This document shows, piece after piece, positions 44,350-53,653 of a stretch of 64,000 nt of DNA. The translations under genes were made by a program, and so were the position numbers. The notes beneath the pieces were generated by a model. The model did not search any database. It was not told the origin of the DNA and saw only the letters and a list, made by a program, of their open reading frames with translations. The stretch comes from Streptomyces sp. NBC_01381 (GTDB lineage: Bacteria > Actinomycetota > Actinomycetes > Streptomycetales > Streptomycetaceae). The stretch is from contig NZ_JAPEPI010000001.1 of NCBI RefSeq assembly GCF_026340305.1, positions 930,001 through 994,000 of the forward strand, in the 5' to 3' direction. Position 1 is the stretch's first letter, and every line of letters starts with the position of its first letter.

Positions 44350-44366
44350 GCGCCCCTACGGGGCGC
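44350..44366. terminator. short bidirectional hairpin
   Basis: GCGCCCC-TAC-GGGGCGC directly abuts the stop codon of the metalloprotease gene and lies 48 bp after the META lipoprotein. The preceding GGGGCTTGTCGCGCAGTTCC is a motif often found between Streptomyces genes. Confidence 0.6.
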
Positions 44367-45593
44367 TCAGCCTCGGCGGCGTGATTTCAGCAGGAACGCG
44401 CCGCCCGATGCCAGGAGCAGTGCGCCGCCGATGGAGTAGGCGAGGGTGGTGTCGGAGTCGCCGCCGGTTTCGGCGAGTTCGGTGGAATCGCCTTCGGGGC
44501 GGGTGTCGTTGGGCTTCTCCGCGGCCTGCTCGGGCTTGGCCGGAGCCGCCACCCCGTTCAGGCTCACCTCGACCGTCGCGGACTCCGCCCCCGCCTTCAC
44601 GACCTCGACCTTCACCTTCCGCGCCTTGTCCGTCAGCGCCGTCCCCGCTTTCAGCGCGTCCGCATCGGCGTCCGAAGTCGGGTCCAGGAGCGCGGACTTG
44701 GCGTAGTCGCCGCCCGGCACCCGGTAGGCGTGCACGCCCTGGATTTCGCCGTCGACCGTGCCGGACTCGTGCCGCAGCTCCACGACCAGGCGGTCGTCGC
44801 CCAGCGGGATGTCGAGCGCCCGGACCCCGCTTCCGCTCCCGTACAACGGACGCAGCGTGTACGTACCCGACTTGCCGACCTTGGCGACCTCGCCACCCGA
44901 AAGCCACTTGTTGTGCAGCAGCTCGGGCGAGGTGAGCCCGGCCTCCCAACCGCCGCCGCCCATCGGGGTCTTGTGGCTGGTGCCGGCCTCCTTGCAGCCC
45001 GCCCCGAGGTCCCCTTCGGGGCAGCGGAGCCGCATGTGGTGGCTGTAGCCGAAGTTGTGGCCGAACTCGTGGACCAGGGCGGTCATCGACATCTTGCCGT
45101 CGGCGCCGATCGGCATCCAGGTGGTGCCGCCGCCGACGGTGCCGAGCGCGAGCCAGTCGCAGCCGGCCTTCTCCGAGGGGAAGACGAGCGACAGATGGTC
45201 GTAGCTGTCCTCGGCGACGCCCTGCGCGGCGAGGGCCTTCCGCGTCAGTTCGTTGATCTTGCCGGTGTCGCAGCCGGTGGCCGCGAGATCGATGTCGACG
45301 GGTCCGGTGACGCCGTCGCCCTCGGCGGCCTTGAAGGTGGTCGCACCGCCGGTGACCTCGTTGTAGTACGAGGTGAGGGAGCCGGAAGCCCCGAAGTAGT
45401 TGTCCTTCAGGGCGGTTTCGAGCTTGCCCGCGTCCGATATCCGGCTGTCCGTGAAGTTCACCATGGCGACCTGTACGCGCCGCTCCGGCTCGTCGGCGGC
45501 GGTGGCGGGCGCGGCGACGGATGTCAGGGCGGCCACTGAAGCCACTACGGCCACTGCGGCGGGTATGAGGCAGCGGCGCGGGGACGGTGTCAT
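44367..45593 (-). CDS. secreted zinc metalloprotease (M11-like) with LAETG wall anchor
   Basis: 408 aa from ATG 45593. Signal peptide about 1-32, catalytic metzincin motif HEFGHNFGYSH at 175-185 (three His ligands plus Glu), then a beta-rich domain. The C-terminal sorting signal has LAETG at 373-377, a hydrophobic segment and SRRRG tail, which fits the LAxTG signal used by Streptomyces class E sortases. So it is a protease covalently anchored to the wall. Substrate unknown. Even cysteines in the catalytic domain suggest disulfides. Confidence 0.87.
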   Translation of the reverse strand: MTPSPRRCLIPAAVAVVASVAALTSVAAPATAADEPERRVQVAMVNFTDSRISDAGKLETALKDNYFGASGSLTSYYNEVTGGATTFKAAEGDGVTGPVDIDLAATGCDTGKINELTRKALAAQGVAEDSYDHLSLVFPSEKAGCDWLALGTVGGGTTWMPIGADGKMSMTALVHEFGHNFGYSHHMRLRCPEGDLGAGCKEAGTSHKTPMGGGGWEAGLTSPELLHNKWLSGGEVAKVGKSGTYTLRPLYGSGSGVRALDIPLGDDRLVVELRHESGTVDGEIQGVHAYRVPGGDYAKSALLDPTSDADADALKAGTALTDKARKVKVEVVKAGAESATVEVSLNGVAAPAKPEQAAEKPNDTRPEGDSTELAETGGDSDTTLAYSIGGALLLASGGAFLLKSRRRG

Positions 45594-45748
45594 GGGGGGA
45601 CCTTCCAAGTGGGGGTTCGCGCGGGTCTGGTGATCAACTCAGGGGCGCGCGAGGCACGCTAGCGATCACACCGGCCCGCGCGAACCCCCGGGAAGGGTTC
45701 TTAGGCCGCACTTAAGGCTCAGTTCAGGCAGCGGGACACCCAACAGAC

Positions 45749-47149
45749 TCAGGCAGCGGGGTACGGCAGCAGCCCCGCATTAGTCCGCTCCCACGCCGCC
45801 TTCAGCTCGGCGAGCAGCTTCGGCTCGCCCGGCGCCCGGTCGGCCTGCTCCCGCTGATCAGCGGCAAGGTTGAACAGCTGGTCCTTGCCGCCCTTGCCCC
45901 GGTAGTACTTCCACTCCCCGCGCCGCAGCGCCCGCTCTCCACGCACCCGCCAGAACAGCTCACGCTCGGCGAGCTCCTCGCCCTTCAGGAGATAGGGCGC
46001 GAGGCTGGTCCCGTCCAGCTCGTATGCGGGGTTCGGCCGCGCCCCGCCGATCTCCAGGAGCGTCGCCGTCCAGTCGGGCGTGAACACCGGCTCATGGCTG
46101 ACCTGCCCGCCGTCGAGCCGCGCGGGCCACCGCACGATGGTCGGCACGCGGATGCCGCCCTCCTGGAGCGAGGCCTTGTTGCCCGAGAGCGGCCAGTTGT
46201 ACGAGAAGCGCTCACCACCGTTGTCGGAGGCGAAGAAGACGAGCGTGTCCCGCTCCTGCCCGGACTTCTTCAGCGCCTTCAGGACCTCGCCGACCGACCG
46301 GTCCAGGTCCTGCACCATCTCGGTGTACTTCTCGACGGACCCGCCGTCCTGATGCCAGAGCGCACCCTTCTCGCCCGCCTTGATCCTCCGTACGATCTCG
46401 GCGCTCTCCTCGGTGTCCCCGTCGGCGATCCACGGCCAGTGCGGGGTGGTGAAGTTCAGATTGAGCAGCCAGGGCGTGTCTCCGTGGTCCCGCAGGACGT
46501 ACTCGCTCGCCCGCTCGGTCAGGATCCGCGTGTAGTAGCGCAGGTCCTTGTACTCGGCATCGCCCTCGTAGAGGTCGTACTCACCGCCGAGCCCCAGCTT
46601 CGAGTAGTACTCCAGGGCCCCGCCGAAGTTCCCGAAGAACTCGTCCCAGCCCGACCTGGTGGGCGAGTAGTCCGGCAGATACCCGCAGTGCCACTTCCCG
46701 ATCAGCGCCGTCGCGTACCCGGCATCCCGCAGCAGCGACGCCAGCGTGGGATGCGTCGGGTCGAGCCCGGCGGACTTGTCAGCTATCGGCTCCGCGAGCC
46801 CACCCTTCGTACGCCCCGGAAAGCGCCCCGTGTAGAGGCTGAAGCGGGTCGGCGAGCAGGTCGCGGACCCGGAGTAGGCATCGGTGAACCGCACGCCCTG
46901 GCGCGCGAGGCGGTCCAGGTTCGGCGTCTTGATGTGCGGCGACCCGTAGGAGGAGAGATCCGCCCACCCCAGGTCGTCGCCGAGGATGAACAGGATGTTC
47001 GGCCGCTTGCCGCCGGGGCGCCAGGCCGCACGGAAGGGCCGCTCGCGGGCCTCGGCCGCGGCGGGCAGCCCCACCGCGGCGGCGGCACCGGCTCCCACCG
47101 CGCCCCCGAAGGCGCGCCGGGACAGAGCGGACTGGTCGTACGAAGACAT
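45749..47149 (-). CDS. Tat-exported sulfatase
   Basis: 466 aa from ATG 47149, ribosome site AGGAG. Twin-arginine signal SRRAFGG at 10-16 followed by an Ala-rich hydrophobic stretch. Type I sulfatase core: metal site NILFILGDDLGWADLSSYGS, formylglycine motif CSPTR with Cys98 (to be converted by a formylglycine-generating enzyme), GRFPGR, KWHCGYLPD and ASDNGG. Cleaves sulfate esters outside the cell, releasing sulfate for assimilation. A short leader peptide ORF with sulfur-gene character precedes it (47211-47312), with a hairpin at 47169-47185 in between. Confidence 0.93.
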   Translation of the reverse strand: MSSYDQSALSRRAFGGAVGAGAAAAVGLPAAAEARERPFRAAWRPGGKRPNILFILGDDLGWADLSSYGSPHIKTPNLDRLARQGVRFTDAYSGSATCSPTRFSLYTGRFPGRTKGGLAEPIADKSAGLDPTHPTLASLLRDAGYATALIGKWHCGYLPDYSPTRSGWDEFFGNFGGALEYYSKLGLGGEYDLYEGDAEYKDLRYYTRILTERASEYVLRDHGDTPWLLNLNFTTPHWPWIADGDTEESAEIVRRIKAGEKGALWHQDGGSVEKYTEMVQDLDRSVGEVLKALKKSGQERDTLVFFASDNGGERFSYNWPLSGNKASLQEGGIRVPTIVRWPARLDGGQVSHEPVFTPDWTATLLEIGGARPNPAYELDGTSLAPYLLKGEELAERELFWRVRGERALRRGEWKYYRGKGGKDQLFNLAADQREQADRAPGEPKLLAELKAAWERTNAGLLPYPAA

Positions 47150-47168
47150 GGCTGCGCTCCTGAAGAGA

Positions 47169-47185
47169 GGCCCCGCACAGGGGCC
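47169..47185 (-). promoter_or_regulatory. hairpin between leader peptide and sulfatase start
   Basis: On the minus strand GGCCCC-TGTGC-GGGGCC followed by TCTCTTCAGGAG, 19 bp before the sulfatase ATG. Possible attenuator or ribosome-site-masking element responding to translation of the leader. Confidence 0.45.
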
Positions 47186-47210
47186 CCGAAGAAGGGAAGG
47201 AAAGGCGGCT

Positions 47211-47312
47211 TCAGGCAGCGCGGCGACAGATGGCGCTCGCGACACGGACCAGGTCGACGTGGCGGCGCTCCACAAGGGTGACCGTCGGGTCACCGAGGGG
47301 CTGCTGGGGCAT
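47211..47312 (-). CDS. 33-aa putative leader peptide upstream of the sulfatase gene
   Basis: Reads MPQQPLGDPTVTLVERRHVD then LVRVASAICRRAA and TGA. The segment VERRHVDLVRVASAICRR is the hallmark of a family of actinobacterial leader peptides found ahead of sulfur-metabolism genes, with a Cys codon (TGT) near the end. The ATG is at 47312 and the stop lies 61 bp before the sulfatase start. Translation pausing at the Cys codon under cysteine shortage could relieve attenuation of the downstream gene. Family assignment from pattern; regulation inferred. Confidence 0.7.
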   Translation of the reverse strand: MPQQPLGDPTVTLVERRHVDLVRVASAICRRAA

Positions 47313-47473
47313 GGATCAGGAGCCTCACGGGCGCCCGGGCCCCTGTCAACGCTGCCCGTCACCTGTTCACACGGACTTAGCACTCAGGTGCGTACAGTCA
47401 CCGTGTTCACGCTCCGTAGAGGGCCTGTATCCCCAATTCGGACCAGTGGTCGATCTCGCCTACACTCGGAGGC

Positions 47474-49000
47474 GTGCCACGTGGTGACGGTCGACTCAAT
47501 CACGATCTGCTCCCCGGCGAGAAAGGCCCCCAGGACGCTTGTGGCGTCTTCGGTGTCTGGGCTCCGGGCGAAGAGGTCGCAAAGCTCACGTACTTCGGGC
47601 TCTACGCCCTCCAGCATCGGGGCCAGGAATCCGCGGGAATCGCGGTCAGCAACGGCTCCCAGATCCTCGTCTTCAAGGACATGGGGCTCGTTTCCCAGGT
47701 CTTCGACGAAACCTCTCTCAGCTCGCTCCAGGGTCATATCGCGGTCGGTCACGCCCGCTACTCGACCACCGGGGCCTCCGTATGGGAGAACGCCCAGCCG
47801 ACGTTCCGTGCCACCGCGCACGGCTCCATCGCGCTCGGGCACAACGGCAACCTCGTCAACACGGCCCAGCTCGCCGAGCTGGTCGCCGAGCTGCCCAAGG
47901 AGAACGGCCGCGCGACCCAGGTCGCGGCGACCAACGACACCGACCTGGTGACGGCTCTCCTCGCGGGCCAGGTGGACGACGACGGCAAGCCGCTGACCAT
48001 CGAAGACGCCGCCATGAAGGTCCTCCCGGACGTACAGGGCGCCTTCTCCCTCGTCTTCATGGACGAGCACACGCTGTACGCGGCCCGCGACCCGCAGGGC
48101 ATCCGCCCGCTGGTCCTCGGCCGCCTGGAGCGCGGCTGGGTCGTCGCATCGGAGTCCGCGGCGCTCGACATCTGCGGCGCCAGCTTCGTCCGCGAGGTCG
48201 AACCGGGTGAGTTCATCGCGATCGACGAGAACGGACTGCGAACGTCCCGATTCGCGGAAGCGAAGCCCAAGGGCTGTGTCTTCGAGTACGTCTATCTGGC
48301 GCGCCCCGACACGGACATCGCCGGCCGGAACGTCTACCTCTCGCGCGTCGAGATGGGTCGGAAACTCGCCAAGGAAGCTCCCGTCGAGGCCGACCTCGTC
48401 ATAGCGACCCCGGAGTCCGGAACGCCCGCCGCGATCGGTTACGCGGAAGCCTCCGGCATCCCCTTCGGCGCCGGTCTGGTCAAGAACGCCTATGTCGGCC
48501 GGACCTTCATCCAGCCCTCGCAGACGATCCGCCAGCTCGGCATCCGTCTCAAGCTGAACCCCCTCAAGGAAGTCATCAAGGGCAAGCGTCTGGTCGTCGT
48601 CGACGACTCGATCGTCCGCGGCAACACCCAGCGCGCCCTGGTCAAGATGCTCCGCGAGGCCGGGGCCGCCGAGATCCACATCCGGATCTCGTCCCCGCCC
48701 GTGAAGTGGCCCTGCTTCTTCGGCATCGACTTCGCGACCCGCGCCGAGCTCATCGCCAACGGCATGACGATCGACGAGATCGCCACCTCCATGGGCGCCG
48801 ACTCGCTCTCGTACATCTCCATCGACGGCATGATCGAGGCCACGACCATCGACAAGCCGAACCTCTGCCGCGCCTGCTTCGACGGCGAGTACCCGATGGA
48901 CCTGCCCGACCCCGAGCTGCTCGGCAAGCAGCTTCTGGAGACGGAGCTGGCCGCCGGTCCGGCGTCCACGGCAGCGGCCGACGCGATCCGTCGCCCGTAA
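47474..49000 (+). CDS. purF: amidophosphoribosyltransferase
   Basis: First committed step of purine synthesis: PRPP + glutamine to phosphoribosylamine. 508 aa from GTG 47474. N-terminal propeptide of 22 residues, then catalytic Cys23 (GPQDACGVFGVW) exposed on cleavage. Ntn glutaminase domain about 23-260. PRPP site VVVDDSIVRGNT, and C-terminal Cys residues (LCRACFDG) in the pattern of the 4Fe-4S type enzyme. 37 bp upstream of purM. Confidence 0.97.
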   Translation: MPRGDGRLNHDLLPGEKGPQDACGVFGVWAPGEEVAKLTYFGLYALQHRGQESAGIAVSNGSQILVFKDMGLVSQVFDETSLSSLQGHIAVGHARYSTTGASVWENAQPTFRATAHGSIALGHNGNLVNTAQLAELVAELPKENGRATQVAATNDTDLVTALLAGQVDDDGKPLTIEDAAMKVLPDVQGAFSLVFMDEHTLYAARDPQGIRPLVLGRLERGWVVASESAALDICGASFVREVEPGEFIAIDENGLRTSRFAEAKPKGCVFEYVYLARPDTDIAGRNVYLSRVEMGRKLAKEAPVEADLVIATPESGTPAAIGYAEASGIPFGAGLVKNAYVGRTFIQPSQTIRQLGIRLKLNPLKEVIKGKRLVVVDDSIVRGNTQRALVKMLREAGAAEIHIRISSPPVKWPCFFGIDFATRAELIANGMTIDEIATSMGADSLSYISIDGMIEATTIDKPNLCRACFDGEYPMDLPDPELLGKQLLETELAAGPASTAAADAIRRP

Positions 49001-49037
49001 GCCACCCGTAGTAACGACACGAAAGCTCTCAATCACC

Positions 49038-50111
49038 ATGCCTGAGACCACTGGTGCCAGCTACGCAGCCGCAGGCGTAGACATCGAGGCGGGCGACCGC
49101 GCCGTCGAGCTGATGAAGGAATGGGTCAAGAAGACCCAGCGCCCCGAGGTCGCGGGCCTCGGCGGCCTCGGCGGCTTCGCCGGGCTCTTCGACGCCTCGG
49201 CCCTCAAGCGCTTCGAGCGCCCGCTGCTCGCCTCCGCGACCGACGGCGTCGGCACGAAGGTGGACATCGCCCGCCAGCTCGGCGTGTACGACACCATCGG
49301 CCACGACCTCGTCGCGATGGTCATGGACGACATCGTCGTGTGCGGCGCCGAGCCGCTCTTCATGACCGACTACATCTGCGTCGGCAAGGTCCACCCGGAG
49401 CGCGTCGCGGCCATCGTGAAGGGCATCGCCGAGGGCTGTGTCCTCGCCGGCTGCTCGCTCGTGGGCGGCGAGACGGCGGAGCACCCGGGCCTGCTCGGCC
49501 CGGACGACTTCGACGTCGCGGGCGCCGGCACGGGCGCCGTGGAGGCCGACCGGCTGCTCGGCCCCGATCGCATCCGTAAGGGTGACGCGGTCATCGCCAT
49601 GGCGGCATCGGGTCTTCACTCGAACGGGTACTCGCTCGTCCGTCACGTGGTCTTCGACCGCGCGGGATGGACCCTGGACCGGAAGGTCGAGGAGTTCGGC
49701 CGCACGCTCGGCGAGGAGCTCCTGGAGCCCACCAAGATCTATTCCCTGGACTGCCTGGCGCTCACCCGCACCACGGACGTCCACGCGTTCAGCCACATCA
49801 CCGGCGGCGGCCTCGCGGCGAACCTCGCCCGGGTCATCCCGGACGGGCTGCACGCGATCGTCGACCGCGAGACGTGGACGCCCGGCGCGGTCTTCGACGT
49901 GGTCGGCAAGGCGGGCCAGGTCGAGCGCCTGGAGCTGGAGAAGACGCTGAACATGGGCGTCGGCATGATGGCGATCGTCCCCGAGGAATCGGCGGACGCG
50001 GCCCTGACGACCCTCGCGGACCGTGGCGTGGACGCCTGGATCGCCGGTGAGATCACCGAGCGCGGCGAGCACACCACGGGCGCTGAGCTCATTGGCGACT
50101 ACGCGAAGTAA
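49038..50111 (+). CDS. purM: phosphoribosylformylglycinamidine cyclo-ligase
   Basis: Converts FGAM to AIR. 357 aa from ATG 49038. Typical segments: TDGVGTKVDIARQLGVYDTI, GYSLVRHVV, HAFSHITGGGLAANLARV, and GAVFDVVGKAGQVE. Likely in an operon with purF. Two hairpins follow (50120-50141 and 50158-50192). Confidence 0.98.
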   Translation: MPETTGASYAAAGVDIEAGDRAVELMKEWVKKTQRPEVAGLGGLGGFAGLFDASALKRFERPLLASATDGVGTKVDIARQLGVYDTIGHDLVAMVMDDIVVCGAEPLFMTDYICVGKVHPERVAAIVKGIAEGCVLAGCSLVGGETAEHPGLLGPDDFDVAGAGTGAVEADRLLGPDRIRKGDAVIAMAASGLHSNGYSLVRHVVFDRAGWTLDRKVEEFGRTLGEELLEPTKIYSLDCLALTRTTDVHAFSHITGGGLAANLARVIPDGLHAIVDRETWTPGAVFDVVGKAGQVERLELEKTLNMGVGMMAIVPEESADAALTTLADRGVDAWIAGEITERGEHTTGAELIGDYAK

Positions 50112-50119
50112 CACCGCCC

Positions 50120-50141
50120 GGCAGCCCTCTCGGGGGCTGCC
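50120..50141 (+). terminator. intrinsic terminator of purM
   Basis: GGCAGCCC-TCTC-GGGGGCTGCC immediately after the purM stop. Confidence 0.8.
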
Positions 50142-50157
50142 CTCAGGGCAGCACAAA

Positions 50158-50192
50158 ACCCGGTCCGGCGTGATGACCACCCCGGACCGGGT
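50158..50192. terminator. second hairpin, bidirectional
   Basis: ACCCGGTCCGG pairs with CCGGACCGGGT; on the minus strand followed by TTTTGTG, so it terminates the DUF3073 gene and backs up the purM terminator. Confidence 0.75.
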
Positions 50193-50248
50193 GAAGTGCA
50201 GTTGCTATGAGAACTGCGAATGCTGCAAGTGCTGCGATTGCAACGAGG

Positions 50249-50506
50249 TCAAGCGCCGCGGCGCTGCGACGAAGGACCGGACTCGTCGGCAGAGTCGTCG
50301 TCCTCGTCGTCGTTATACAGATCCGCGTACTGGGCGTACGGGTCGTCTTCCTCGTCGTCGTCCTCGAACGGCTCGCCATTCGGCGGCTGTTGCGAAGTCG
50401 AAGCGCCCAGCTCATTGGCCAGACGCGACAGGTCAGTCCCGCCGCTGCTGTACTTCAGCTGGCGGGCGACCTTCGTCTGCTTGGCCTTTGCCCGGCCGCG
50501 CCCCAT
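50249..50506 (-). CDS. DUF3073 family protein
   Basis: 85 aa from ATG 50506. Basic N-terminus MGRGRAKAKQTKVARQLKYS, then a short conserved segment, then a very acidic tail (EDDDEEDDPYAQYADLYNDD). A small conserved actinobacterial protein of unknown function that lies between purM and vdh as in other Streptomyces. The charge-split layout suggests RNA or protein binding; that is inference. Confidence 0.8.
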   Translation of the reverse strand: MGRGRAKAKQTKVARQLKYSSGGTDLSRLANELGASTSQQPPNGEPFEDDDEEDDPYAQYADLYNDDEDDDSADESGPSSQRRGA

Positions 50507-50796
50507 GGCTCGACCCCCTCGGATATGGGGCTTGGTGACCCCAGAGTCTTGACACGCGTTCATGATCAGGAACGGGCTCTCCGTAGAGAGGCCGGTCCGT
50601 AGGGCTTCCACGGTACCTGCTCCTGCGGCCATACGGTACGTCGCCCGCAGGACGCGCCTCGGCGCAGAACCCGCGAGGAGCCCCGTCCTCGCTGGTCAAC
50701 TGCGATTTTAACCTCTTCTTGTCGGGCGACCCGCCGACGGGGGTGAGTCTTGTCTCGCCTGTACGTCGACGGGGCCCTGTCAAAGCCTCTGCGGGG

Positions 50797-51879
50797 TCAG
50801 CGGCGGCGGGCCTCCGCCATCCGCTGCTCGGCGATCCTGTCGGCCGCTGCGGCCGGCGGAATGCCGTCGTCCTTCGCACGAGCGAATATGGCGAGAGTGG
50901 TGTCGAAGATCTTCGACGCCTTCGCCTTGCACCGGTCGAAGTCGAAGCCGTGCAGCTCGTCCGCGACCTGGATCACGCCGCCGGCGTTCACCACGTAGTC
51001 CGGCGCGTAGAGGATCCCGCGGTCCGCGAGGTCCTTCTCGACGCCCGGGTGCTCGAGCTGGTTGTTGGCGGCGCCGCAGACCACCTTCGCGGTGAGCACC
51101 GGCACGGAGTCGTCGTTCAGGGCGCCACCGAGCGCGCACGGGGCGTACACGTCGAGGCCCTCGAAGCGGATCAGCGCCTCGGTGTCGGCGACGGCCGTCA
51201 CGGACGGGTGCTTGTCGGTGATCCGGCGTACGGACTCCTCGCGCACATCGGTGATCACGACCTCGGCGCCGTCCGCCAGGAGGTGCTCCACGAGGTGGTG
51301 GCCGACCTTGCCGACGCCGGCGACGCCGACCTTGCGGCCGCGCAGCGACGGGTCGCCCCACTGGTGCTGGGCGGAGGCGCGCATGCCCTGGAAGACACCG
51401 AAGGCGGTGAGCACGGAGGAGTCGCCCGCGCCGCCGTTCTCGGGGGAGCGGCCGGTCGTCCAGCGGCACTCCCGCGCGACGACATCCATGTCCGCGACGT
51501 ACGTACCGACGTCGCACGCCGTCACGTAGCGGCCGCCGAGCGAGGCCACGAAGCGTCCGTAGGCGAGAAGCAGCTCCTCGCTCTTGATGACGTCCGGGTC
51601 GCCGATGATCACGGCCTTGCCGCCGCCGTGGTCGAGCCCGGCCATGGCGTTCTTGTACGACATCCCGCGCGCGAGGTTCAGCGCGTCCGCGACGGCGGCT
51701 TCCTCGCTCGCGTACGGATAGAAGCGGGTGCCGCCGAGGGCGGGGCCCAGGGCGGTGGAGTGGATGGCGATGACGGCCTTGAGGCCGCTGGCGCGGTCCT
51801 GGCACAGCACGACTTGCTCGTGTCCCCCCTGCTCCGAGTGGAACAGGGTGTGCAGGACGCCGTTGTCTGCTTCGGTCAC
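50797..51879 (-). CDS. vdh: valine/leucine dehydrogenase
   Basis: 360 aa from GTG 51879 ([20 protein letters not shown]). NAD-dependent oxidative deamination of branched-chain amino acids. Catalytic Lys region [18 protein letters not shown], earlier substrate Lys in [20 protein letters not shown], and Rossmann motif [16 protein letters not shown]. In Streptomyces the enzyme feeds branched acyl-CoA precursors to lipid and polyketide pathways. Divergent from the 52090 gene. Confidence 0.9.
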   Translation of the reverse strand: MTEADNGVLHTLFHSEQGGHEQVVLCQDRASGLKAVIAIHSTALGPALGGTRFYPYASEEAAVADALNLARGMSYKNAMAGLDHGGGKAVIIGDPDVIKSEELLLAYGRFVASLGGRYVTACDVGTYVADMDVVARECRWTTGRSPENGGAGDSSVLTAFGVFQGMRASAQHQWGDPSLRGRKVGVAGVGKVGHHLVEHLLADGAEVVITDVREESVRRITDKHPSVTAVADTEALIRFEGLDVYAPCALGGALNDDSVPVLTAKVVCGAANNQLEHPGVEKDLADRGILYAPDYVVNAGGVIQVADELHGFDFDRCKAKASKIFDTTLAIFARAKDDGIPPAAAADRIAEQRMAEARRR

Positions 51880-52089
51880 TGTGGTGACTCCCGGTCGAGT
51901 GGCGGCGGTTGGGTGGGCTCCCGTGCGGGTGGCGGGGGCCCGATGGGCATGAGACTAGAGCCTGTCCACCGCCCCGGACCGCGCAGTGCCGAGGATCACC
52001 CTCTCCCGGCACAGGATGGAGTACGGCGGAGTTCGGCCATGGCACGATTTGCAGTGTTTTCCAGCCGGTGTGCGGGGGAGGGAGCAGCC

Positions 52090-52932
52090 GTGCCCAAGGT
52101 GTCCTCGTTGATCGTCCCGTACGCGTCCTACTTGCGCGTCTATGAGCCGCTGGCGGCCTTCCCGGAGCCGGAGCGCGGCCGCTGGGAGCGCTACGCGCGT
52201 CGCAAGGACCGCCCCTCGTACCAGGACGAACTCCGTGGCTCCCTGGCCGACTTGCTGCCCACACCGCCGATCCCGGTCCCGGTGCACGAGAGCGGCGACG
52301 CGTTCGTGGTGGAGGCCGACGGGGTGGTGTGCGTCTGCCCGTGGCGCACCCGGCTGCGCGGCTGGCAGGCGCTCGGGGAGCTGCCGGGGCAGTTGCCCGT
52401 GCCGGTCCTCGACGCGGTCCTGCCGCCGGTGGTGCGCCGCCAGACGGCCGCCGACTACGAACAGTGGCTGGCCCGCAATCCCGACGCCCGCCCCTGGATC
52501 CGTACGTCGAGGTGGCAGGTCCCGCTGAACTGGTTCGTGCTCGTCGCGGACGAGGAGCGGCAGTACGAGAAGGGGACGGCGGAGTCGCCGCCCGTCCTTC
52601 GCTACCGGACGCCGATGGTGCAGGCGCGGCGGCGGGTGGCCCGCGGCCTTCGGACGCTGCGGGACACGATCGAGGAGGGGCCGCTCGTCGACGGGCTCAC
52701 GGATGTGGGGCGGTGGCTGGAGGAGTTCCACCCGCGCTCGCTGGTGGAGCTCGACTACGGCGGGCTCGTGCACGCCCTGTCGGAGGAGCTGCTCGACGAC
52801 GACCACTCCGCGGCGGATGTGGCGGAGGGGATCGAGGCGCTGCGCAACGGCGACGGCGAGGGTGCCGGCGAGGCGTATGCGAGGCTCATGGAGCGGTGGC
52901 GCGCGGTCCGGGACCGTCAGTTCTCGAACTGA
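52090..52932 (+). CDS. conserved hypothetical protein upstream of bldC
   Basis: 280 aa from GTG 52090, chosen for the strong GGAGGGAGC site; ATG 52039 (17 codons earlier) is possible. Soluble, starting MPKVSSLIVPYASYLRVYEP, with conserved-looking WIRTSRWQVPLNWFVLVADE and a helical C-terminus. No domain recognised. It lies between vdh and bldC in the arrangement common to Streptomyces. No function inferred. Confidence 0.7.
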   Translation: MPKVSSLIVPYASYLRVYEPLAAFPEPERGRWERYARRKDRPSYQDELRGSLADLLPTPPIPVPVHESGDAFVVEADGVVCVCPWRTRLRGWQALGELPGQLPVPVLDAVLPPVVRRQTAADYEQWLARNPDARPWIRTSRWQVPLNWFVLVADEERQYEKGTAESPPVLRYRTPMVQARRRVARGLRTLRDTIEEGPLVDGLTDVGRWLEEFHPRSLVELDYGGLVHALSEELLDDDHSAADVAEGIEALRNGDGEGAGEAYARLMERWRAVRDRQFSN

Positions 52933-53446
52933 GGCCCAAGGCGCCTCTCGAACTGAGGCCTGAACCCTGAGGCCTTATGGTCTTCCCTACGTGCCGCCTA
53001 CACGGGACGTAGGTCCCGATCCGGGCTTATGTCTCAAGCGTGACGGACCGCACTTAGCGGGGCCTTGCGCCCATCGCCCCCCCTCGTGCCAAAATAGGAC
53101 AAGGAGTCCGGGGAGGGCTCCTTCCGCCCATGTATGGGCGGAATACTCGGCATTGCACGCTATGGGGGGTCTGTTGACTCCTGATCGCTCTGTGACTGAT
53201 CGTCACTGTGGCGTGACTGTCCGCTATGGCATGGTCCATCGGCTTCCGTCGCTGATAGACACCTGGGAGGGCAATTCCATCGGTTTGGCCGACGTGGCTG
53301 GACGGATGGTGTAGTTGTAGTGCCGAGGACAAGCCGTTCGTCCTATAACCGACTCGACTCGCGTCCGCCATTTCGGGCAACGCGGGTCAAGGTGCAGAAT
53401 TTAGAGGAATGAACCGAGAAGGTTCGGTTCTCCGAGGAGGCCGCTC
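52933..53446. other. long regulatory region upstream of bldC
   Basis: 514 bp without a convincing gene. Contains imperfect hairpins (e.g. GGGGAGGGCTCCTTCCGCCC at about 53110) and repeated GTGACTG/TGATCGTCAC-type elements near 53188-53220. The bldC leader has ribosome site GAGGAGG at 53433-53439. An open frame ending at 53314 has atypical codon use and was not called. Probably multiple promoters for bldC. Confidence 0.45.
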
Positions 53447-53653
53447 ATGACCGCTCGCACCCCTGATGCCGAGCCGCTGCTGACCCCGGCTGAGGTCGCC
53501 ACGATGTTCCGCGTCGACCCCAAGACGGTGACGCGCTGGGCCAAGGCTGGCAAGCTCACGTCGATTCGCACGCTCGGCGGGCATCGCCGTTACCGCGAGG
53601 CTGAGGTCCGCGCACTGCTCGCGGGTATCCCGCAGCAGCGCAGCGAGGCCTGA
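53447..53653 (+). CDS. bldC: developmental regulator BldC (MerR-like)
   Basis: 68 aa from ATG 53447 with ribosome site GAGGAGG. A stand-alone MerR-like winged HTH: LLTPAEVATMFRVDPKTVTR, then WAKAGKLTSIRTLGGHRRYR. BldC binds direct repeats and controls the onset of development and antibiotic production in Streptomyces. Monocistronic, terminator at 53801. Confidence 0.97.
   Translation: MTARTPDAEPLLTPAEVATMFRVDPKTVTRWAKAGKLTSIRTLGGHRRYREAEVRALLAGIPQQRSEA

Noticed and set aside
50172..50290. Cysteine-rich short frame reading KCSCYENCECCKCCDCNEVK
   Set aside because: The ATG lies in the loop of a bidirectional terminator hairpin (50158-50192), there is no ribosome site, and the frame runs antisense into the DUF3073 gene; the Cys run comes from a GCTGC-type simple sequence.
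53162..53314. Possible 50-codon small gene upstream of bldC
   Set aside because: Weak codon bias and no ribosome site before the ATG; more likely part of the bldC regulatory region.
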